Assembly: GCA_004335635.1 (NCBI GenBank)
Contig: QAXH01002082.1
Coordinates: forward strand, 1-22,976
DNA length: 22,976 nucleotides
From: Chloromonas sp. AAM2
Lineage: Eukaryota; Chlorophyta; Chlorophyceae; Chlamydomonadales; Chlamydomonadaceae
Reading direction: 5' to 3'
In this document: one piece after another, positions 17,701-22,976 of the stretch
Numbering within the stretch: the first letter of the stretch is position 1
Layout of the letters: each line of letters begins with the position of its first letter
Program-made: the position numbers and the translations under genes
Notes under the pieces: generated by a model
Database searches by the model: none
Seen by the model: the letters and a program-made list of their open reading frames with translations, nothing else
Told to the model about the DNA's origin: nothing

Positions 17701-20057
17701 ACGCGCGTCAATCACATACGGGGTGGGCAACGGGAATTAAGGTATTAAGGTAAGGAAATTAGGGAATTAAGGTAAGGTACACGGTACCACACCAATTCTG
17801 GGACAGCGAGCTAAGAGACATGACCTACTGGGTAAAAAGGCAAACCGGTGTGTTAACCATTCTGCCCGGCCAGTACCTCAGCTGTCGGTGATGTAAGTCG
17901 CCACCAGGTGTTCCAGCTGCTTCACTCTCTTGAGCAAACATGCATGTTAGGAACGTCCGTCCTGAGTAGCAATGCTGCGTTTGTGAACGGTAAACTGACC
18001 TTCGGTTTGGTTGTCAGTGTGTGACAGTACTGAACAGATGATCTGCAAAGGTTGCAAATACATTAGTGCAACTTCCAGCTTTTAAGGCAGTGCAAAACTT
18101 GTCCCAGAACTGGCAAACTTTTTTTCTTGGCTGGGTGTTGATGTGAATGTGCTGCTTGTTTGGTGGAGCCGAGAAAACCAAGTCGGTAAGGCTGGGGCGC
18201 AGCTGGGTGGTGATCTTCACCTTCATCATTAGATGTCATGGTTCCAAGGAAAGTCACCGTATTGCAGGCTTGAGACAAAGGAAAGGTTTAGTTTTTTGGG
18301 GCTTAGAAGTTTTTTTCTTGCAACTGGAGTGAAGCCAGAGAAAAGACCAGATTTGGAAAAATTCAAGAAGTGTGAGTGGCAAGGGAAAAGACCAGGATGG
18401 TTCCAAACTGGTGCACATATGTTGACGACAAGGCCTTGAAAAGCTGGCCAATGCTCCGTTGTTTGGTTCGTTGTTGATGCCCAGGTGTTAACTACCTGAA
18501 ATCAAAAGCATGCTTATATATGTTTTGCATCTGCGTAAACTAAAGAAATGCTGAGGAGTCTGGTCATAAACTATGTGCGTCTCCTGCTGCCGGCTCGCTT
18601 CAATACTTTTGCTTCCTAGCTCATTAGCAAAGGCAGACAACAGCAAGGCGGACCGAAAAGCCAGCAGTTGGGCAACACAGGAATCTCAGGCTATGTCTCA
18701 GGCTGGGGACTGACTGTTGTTGTCCCATCGTTGTCGTTCCCAGACCATCAGCGTTGACAAGGCGTCGGTCCGTGACCTGGACATCCTGGACACCAACAAC
18801 AAGCGGTGGCTGCTCTCACAGGCAGCGGGGGAGGCACCGGCATTCAGGTAAGAACTGCTTCAGATAAACGATCATCGTGGATCACTCACTCACGAATACT
18901 ACGAGCAGGCGCTACTCATCAATGTTCCCTCATGTTCCATTACATTACTGCGATGCGCTCAGGGACGAATGAAACGCGGCTGTTTTATGGCTGAAGCGAG
19001 TACAAAGAAAATTTAGTCGAAGCTGCAGCTAAAGTGCAAGCAGTCAAAGTTTCCGAGCCAGGATGGAAATCGTGCATATCCGACAGCAATAGTCAAACAA
19101 AGCTCAGTTTTTGTGTGCTCTCTTCAGGTCCCACGCTGCCCTGGCCACGTCCGAGGAGGCCTCCGGCGTGTACCTGTTTGGCGGCACCACACGCGATACG
19201 CGCCAAAACACAAATGACCTTTGGCTGCTCACACGCGTTGGGGACACTGCGACTGGAGGCCTGTCGACGATGCAACCACTCGAGGCTCTGCTGCCTGCTG
19301 AGCGCACGATAAAAGCAAAGTCGTTCCTGTAAGTGTTTCTTGATTTCCATAATTTGCAAGATTTCCATAATTTGCAAGATTTCCGTCATTTGCCAGTTCT
19401 GGGACAATTCCTGTCAATATCGCCAGGAACAGTTTGGTTGCTATTTTAATACATAACAAAGACAGGCTTGACCAAGGTATGATCATTATGCTGACACTGT
19501 GCGTGAGAGTCAAGATAACAATCGACTGCTGTTGTTCAGGTCGAGCCAGGAAAAACAAACTTGATCATTATAGTAATGCTTGTTGACGGTTGACTAGCAG
19601 TACTGAATTAACCATGTGTTAGGTCATTCATTGTTCAGGTACATGCACCTCCATGGTGTGTTCATGGGCTTGGCCTGGGGCGTTCTCCTGCCCTCCGGCA
19701 TCATCATTGCTCGGTACCTGCGGCACAAGGACCCCCTGTGGTTTAAGCTGCACAGGGCAATCCAGGTACAGTCAGCCACGGGTGCTGATGCATACCTGTG
19801 AGATTGGTAGACATTGTGAATGCCTGAACCAGTTGAAGTGAGAGCTTGCAAAGTCAAAGTGCTACTGCTATTTTGGACAGATCAGTCAAATTGCGCTCGG
19901 TGCATGTGGGCACCCATGATGTAATCAATCAATCAATGTACAGTCAATTGATGCATCCTCATCAACGTGATCCGCAAGTACAAAGACAGTGAAGATAGCA
20001 AAGTGGAAAGATAGAAAAATGGTAAACGCAAAAATTTGCATACAAAACACACGCACG

Positions 20058-20098
<41 letters not shown>

Positions 20099-21573
20099 AC
20101 CAGGCACTCTATCTGCGTGCACCGCTTTGCTCTGATCCACAGGCCACTGGCGTAACATTCGCCCTTATCGGTTTCATCCTGGTGTGGGTGGGCGGGGCCA
20201 GCAACCCTGCCTTTGCTCACGGCATCATCGGGCTGATCGTCATGCTGCTGGGGCTGCTGCAGGCAGGTGGTTACATGCAACATGCAGGGTGGTATTCACG
20301 GCAGTGATGCGTTAGCAATCACGCTTGGTGCATGTGCGCTTCCCTGCCAGAGGCTGTGCATGCATTTGTCTGTGCACACACAAACATCATATCAGAACCA
20401 TCCAGAGTGGTCCGCATGATTTGCATGATGGAAATCCTCCCATGTCTAAGCCTGTGACGGTGATGGTGGGTAGGGTAATCGTGCAGTGCACTTTGTGCAG
20501 GTGGGCTCCCCTGCTACAATTTATGTACAGAGGCAGATGATGAGATAGACATATGGCTATGTATGTATGCATACATTGTGAGATGTATATACTAATAAAA
20601 CAGTCTTGTACCGTATAGCAGCAATTGCCACCTTTCCTACATCAGTCGCATTGAAGCACAAGACACCAACATTGTCAACTTGCAGGATTTGTTATGCAGC
20701 TTGTCAACGTAGCAGTAGACCTCACTGTGGCATAAATTATGTATGCTATCCTTATTCATACTATCGTTATCATTCATACCATCCTTAATCATGTGTATTC
20801 ACGCAGCCCATCAACGCGTTCTACCGGCCCCACAAGGGGGACAAGTGGAGGCACCAGTGGGAGTGGCTGCACAAGGGATCAGGCAAGTGCCTTTGAACTG
20901 TTCTGAGTCGACCCACTGATGTCAACTCGTATTCTATTTCCATTCGCTCAATCCTGTGCTTGGTCGACTTTCAAGTCCCAACATCGCCTATGTCGCCTGC
21001 TTATGTTGTTGTTGTTGTTGTTGAGGTTGAGGTTGCCACATGGCCTTCAGTCAGAGGACAGCCCAGCACGCTGAGATACACTGAAATACACTGAGATATA
21101 CCGAGATATACCGAGATACACTGAGATATACCGAGATACACTGAGATGTACCGAGATACACTGAGATATACCGAGATATACCGAGATATACCAAAACTCA
21201 GCGCACTACCCACTTCCAGTTCAGCTACCTTGCCCGACTTTCAACCCCTTGCCTGCGTGCTTGCTCGCCTGTGTCACTTGCTTGCCTGATCCATTCCTTG
21301 CCTATTTGTCCCGTTGCCTGACCAGGCTACCTGGCCATCCTGCTCGCCCTGACCAACGTGAGCCTGGGCACCTTCCTTGTCCTGGCGCCTGTGGGTCTCA
21401 TCATCGCCTGGCACGTGATTCTGGGCCTCATGGTCGTTGCGGTGGCGGGCCTGGAAGTTAACCTATGGCGGACCATCCACCAACAGAAAAACGCTGCCTT
21501 CAAGGAGGGCCAGGAGCTGGAGATGGCTGCGCCTGACCACCCCCAACGCCCGCTGTCAGCCAAGCAGGTGTAA
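14675..21573 (+). CDS. Secreted-side kelch propeller fused to cytochrome b561, 13 exons, 591 aa
   Basis: Predicted type I membrane redox protein. Exons: 14675-14788, 15220-15342, 15583-15714, 15998-16100, 16418-16512, 16904-17014, 17261-17482, 18744-18847, 19128-19328, 19639-19765, 20143-20262, 20807-20882, 21326-21573; total 1,776 nt, frame kept at each junction. Residues 1-21 are a signal peptide (cleavage after ANA). About 39-385 are kelch-like blades (LVMFGGGG, LVLLFGGTEE, VYLFGGTT with DxWxFD or W closing strands). About 402-555 are a five-helix b561 core with four candidate haem histidines, H407, H440, H470 and H506, plus the LQPINAFYRPHK motif. The 36-residue tail is hydrophilic. Cytochromes b561 move electrons across membranes, often from ascorbate, and DOMON-b561 relatives reduce ferric chelates; the propeller replaces DOMON here. 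Electron acceptor and membrane are unknown. Divergent from the YSL gene. Confidence 0.93.
15220..15342 (+). CDS. Kelch-b561 exon 2 (residues 39-79), first kelch blade
   Basis: Encodes PAPRSSSALVY, LVMFGGGGFNDVWTFDLAT and SLWAQ: a textbook kelch blade with a glycine run followed by the W and aspartate/Trp closing strand. Acceptor TTCACGTGCAG, donor GTAGGA, phase 0. Confidence 0.95.
15583..15714 (+). CDS. Kelch-b561 exon 3 (residues 80-123)
   Basis: Encodes VPTPGVAPSPRADFSYGLY and VLMVAHGTAGG, a second blade with a degenerate glycine motif. Acceptor TTTAATCAG, donor GTGAGC, phase 0. Confidence 0.92.
15998..16100 (+). CDS. Kelch-b561 exon 4 (residues 124-157)
   Basis: Encodes VWGFSLDTRTWQQFQLQGDD and RPQGRYGQAFGLFP, the closing strand of blade 2 and start of blade 3. 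Acceptor CGTTGCAG, donor GTGGGC, phase 1. Confidence 0.93.
16418..16512 (+). CDS. Kelch-b561 exon 5 (residues 158-189)
   Basis: Encodes TSWFLMSHGFGKSHRLSDVH and AFSVPNSAWQQ. Blade 3; the usual double glycine is replaced by HGFG. Acceptor TTGCCTTCAG, donor GTAATG, phase 0 out. Confidence 0.9.
16904..17014 (+). CDS. Kelch-b561 exon 6 (residues 190-226)
   Basis: Encodes KPHPRCLVGSAM and RMVLYGGCLQ, the first half of blade 4. Acceptor ATATGTGCAG, donor GTGAGG, phase 0. Confidence 0.92.
17261..17482 (+). CDS. Kelch-b561 exon 7 (residues 227-300)
   Basis: Encodes PCPARDAWILDFEG, PTWSHVGEGPSPRTYAAMAR and LVLLFGGTEETKS: end of blade 4 and start of blade 5. Acceptor TCCGTTACAG, donor GTGAGG, phase 0. 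The last 12 codons and donor reappear in degraded form in intron 7. Confidence 0.94.
17547..17569 (+). repeat. Dispersed TTTGCCAGT-type motif, copy 2
   Basis: One base different from copy 1 (CTGAGACAA) and also preceded by AAAACAAG. Lies in intron 7 of the kelch-b561 gene. Confidence 0.8.
18094..18117 (-). repeat. Dispersed TTTGCCAGT-type motif, copy 3 (inverted)
   Basis: Reverse complement reads TTTGCCAGTTCTGGGACAAG, preceded by an A run. Same intron as copy 2 but opposite orientation. Confidence 0.75.
18149..18198 (+). repeat. Ghost copy of kelch exon 7 end with its donor
   Basis: Reads CLFGGAEKTKS before GTAAGG, against LLFGGTEETKS before GTGAGG at the end of exon 7 (17448-17494), in the same relative frame. 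Lies about 670 bp into intron 7, the longest intron of the gene. No clear acceptor close by, so a skipped or alternative exon is less likely than a duplication relic. Confidence 0.75.
18744..18847 (+). CDS. Kelch-b561 exon 8 (residues 301-334)
   Basis: Encodes VRDLDILDTNNKRWLLSQAA and GEAPAF, closing strands of blade 5. Acceptor GTCGTTCCCAG, donor GTAAGA, phase 2. Confidence 0.92.
19128..19328 (+). CDS. Kelch-b561 exon 9 (residues 335-401), last blade and linker
   Basis: Encodes SHAALATSEEASGVYLFGGT and TNDLWLLTR (sixth kelch-like unit), then a polar linker to the membrane domain. Acceptor CTCTCTTCAG, donor GTAAGT, phase 2. Confidence 0.93.
19343..19391 (+). repeat. 18-bp tandem repeat in kelch-b561 intron 9
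   Basis: About 2.7 copies of ATTTCCATAATTTGCAAG shortly after the exon 9 donor, running into the dispersed motif copy. Confidence 0.85.
19389..19411 (+). repeat. Dispersed TTTGCCAGT-type motif, copy 4
   Basis: TTTGCCAGTTCTGGGACAAT + TCC in intron 9 of the kelch-b561 gene, at the end of the 18-bp tandem repeat. The inner CCAGTTCTGG is nearly palindromic. Confidence 0.8.
19639..19765 (+). CDS. Kelch-b561 exon 10 (residues 402-444), b561 helix 1
   Basis: Encodes YMHLHGVFMGLAWGVLLPSG, then IIIARYLRHKDPLWFKLHRA. It matches the HGxLMxxAWGxLLPxGxxxAR...WFxxHRxxQ pattern of DOMON-type b561. H407 and H440 are the first two candidate haem ligands. Acceptor TTGTTCAG, donor GTACAG, phase 0 out. Confidence 0.96.
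20048..20094. repeat. (CA)n microsatellite in kelch-b561 intron 10
   Basis: ACGC/GCGC units running into about 16 CA dinucleotides, about 50 bp before the exon 11 acceptor. Confidence 0.95.
20143..20262 (+). CDS. Kelch-b561 exon 11 (residues 445-484), b561 helices 2-3
   Basis: Encodes TGVTFALIGFILVWVGG (helix 2) and AHGIIGLIVMLLGLLQ (helix 3, with H470). Acceptor GATCCACAG. The exon must end after CAG to keep the LQPINA motif, so the intron starts with GC (GCAGGT). A GT four bases later would break the frame. Confidence 0.9.
20807..20882 (+). CDS. Kelch-b561 exon 12 (residues 485-509), b561 loop
   Basis: Encodes PINAFYRPHKGDKW and WEWLHKGS, the conserved Q-P-x-N-A-x-x-R-P loop and the W-x-x-x-H motif with fourth histidine H506. 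Acceptor TTCACGCAG; the following intron starts GCAAGT, the classic GC-donor consensus, phase 1. Confidence 0.93.
21069..21192. repeat. 10-bp minisatellite in kelch-b561 intron 12
   Basis: About 12 copies alternating between CTGAGATACA and CCGAGATATA forms, inside the intron with the GCAAGT donor. A (TTG)n run precedes it at about 21004-21022. Confidence 0.93.
21326..21573 (+). CDS. Kelch-b561 exon 13 (residues 510-591), helices 4-5 and tail
   Basis: Encodes YLAILLALTNVSLGTFLVLA (helix 4), PVGLIIAWHVILGLMVVAVA (helix 5), then a charged tail ending PLSAKQV and TAA. Acceptor CTGACCAG. TGTAA, the usual poly(A) signal word of chlorophyte algae, overlaps the stop codon, but whether it is used cannot be judged. 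Confidence 0.93.
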
Positions 21574-22976
21574 TCGACATGTGAACATGCATCACAGCCA
21601 GGTGCAGAGCGTTGACGCTTGCCTTTCTATCCGTGAAAGAGTATATGGACATTTTGATGATGAGAAGTTTACGAGATTAGATAACAATAACATGAAACGG
21701 GCGTTTCTGCTTTAAGCCTGGTATGCATAAACGCACTGGTAGTGCTGACTTCCTGATGATTGTTTTCCTGATGATTGCTTTTTCATACAAGGGCTTGCCG
21801 CAAGCCACAAGGCACATATGGCCTCAGACCCCTGCAGTGTTTGCCTTTAGTACTGATGGTAAATGCAGACCCGATAAAGCAGAACGTGATGCTGTTCTTG
21901 ATCGATATACACCTTCACACTGAACCTGTGATCGGAAGGACCTTCTTGCTGTACAAATTCTGGTTTTATCTTTCTCGTGATTCTTACCATCTTCCTACAG
22001 TTTCGTGTGACCTCAGGCCAGTTTTCGCCCTTGAGTCATGTTATGCTTGGTAGTTCCCAAAAGCTTCAGTCTGAATCCGTCCTTTGCGTGGTGTTTCCTC
22101 ATCTGAAGGTTAACTTCACAGCTTTCGACGGTTTCAAAATGATTGCTGGACATTTCTGCCCTTGTGTCGTGCTTTGCTGGGTGGCCACTTGACTTGGTGC
22201 ATCCGGCACCCTGCGATTGCTAACATAAAGTGTGGACCACGTCACTCTGTGGTGTTTGTTATGGTTGTGGTTATGGTTATGGTGATGGTTAACGATAACA
22301 TGGCAGCTGGAGAAGTATGCTAACTTTGTGTTTCAGTGATAAACGAAGATTTCAGTGATAAAAGAAGATTTCAATCGTACAAGGCTATGTGCTTAGTGCC
22401 ATGCAGTTTTACTGGACGCCTTCAGAAGGTTCGCCTGCTTGTGATTCCAGCTTTCTTTCTTCCATGCTTTAAGTGGTTGGGTCAGGTATGCCTGTGTCGA
22501 AGACATTATTTCCAGGAAGAAGTGAGAGGTTGCTACGCTTCTGGGGCAACCTAGCCGACTTCGTGACAGCCCATGCCAGCAGCCCGCCTGCAGCCTGGCG
22601 GGCCTTGGGCCAGGATCATAGCTTTCTGTGCCTGCGCGATGGGCGTCTGGTTCTTCGTCAGCCTGACCCTGCAGCCTAGGTGCCAGTGTTCCCGTCCGCC
22701 CTGCTCTTTGGCCCCTGTTGCAGTTTGCCTGTCCCTTTTCTCTGACGTTCCGCCTTGTTGCAGCCTGGCTGCCTCTGCCTAGCCATAACCGACTAGGCTT
22801 CCTGGCCCTTCTTGCGTCTCTTTCTCTAGTCTTTGGCCTTGACTTCGGCGGTTCTGTCCTGTTTTGCTTTGGGTTGGCCTGCCTTGCCTGCTTTCTTCCC
22901 TGCTTTCGTTTTGCATTCTTGTTCAGGGTAGGCCAGGGCGGTGCCCATCCCGTTCCGTGTCCTCTGACGGCTTCCC
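21574..22976. other. Kelch-b561 3' flank, no firm gene
   Basis: Probably starts with the 3' UTR. No conserved exon recognised. Holds a short GGTTAT-type repeat (about 22262-22291), a duplicated TTTCAGTGATAAA word (about 22333-22372) and a pyrimidine-rich tail (about 22680-22920). Confidence 0.5.
22573..22676 (+). CDS. Weak candidate first exon of a next gene
   Basis: ATG opens MPAARLQPGGPWAR followed by a hydrophobic stretch IIAFCACAMGVWFFVSLTL (possible membrane helix) and QP, then a possible donor (AG|GTGCCA). Not recognised as any family, codon pattern only weakly coding, and another frame is also open across it. Could be chance. Confidence 0.2.

Noticed and set aside
22473..22679. Plus-strand frame RFWGNLADFVTAHASSPPA and following
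   Set aside because: Reads smoothly but has no recognisable domain or clear splice borders, and it overlaps another open frame.

Overview
This is eukaryotic nuclear DNA, most likely from a green alga (Chlorophyta). The reasons are short exons split by many 200-1,260 bp introns, mixed base composition with G/C-ending codons in exons, introns full of micro- and minisatellites, and two genes of plant/algal type. The lineage is an inference from gene content; no species is claimed. No bacterial, viral or RNA genes were recognised.

Two complete multi-exon genes lie head to head. On the minus strand (13661 down to 1342) is a 21-exon gene for an 884-residue oligopeptide-transporter-superfamily protein of the Yellow Stripe-Like (YSL) branch, the family that moves metal-nicotianamine complexes across membranes. 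I rebuilt it exon by exon: all 20 introns are GT-AG, every junction keeps frame, and the exons total 2,655 nt (885 codons with the stop). Exon 4 is an 18-nt microexon. On the plus strand (14675 to 21573) is a 13-exon gene for a 591-residue protein: signal peptide, kelch beta-propeller, then a five-helix cytochrome b561 domain with its four histidines (H407, H440, H470, H506). Two of its 12 introns appear to be GC-AG.

The start codons are 1,013 bp apart, so the genes may share a bidirectional promoter. Cytochromes b561 carry electrons across membranes and some reduce ferric iron; YSL proteins carry chelated metals. A coordinated metal reduction and uptake pair is therefore a plausible, untested reading.

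A second theme is local duplication at exon borders. Several introns (and the YSL 3' flank) hold extra, decayed copies of the neighbouring exon end with its splice site. Two introns carry minisatellites whose repeat unit contains the splice acceptor itself. Other repeats include 22 copies of ATCCAC, a 14-bp repeat with seven evenly spaced CACGTG boxes, and a dispersed motif around TTTGCCAGT.

The flanks (1-1341 and 21574-22976) hold no gene I can support, apart from a weak candidate first exon near 22573.
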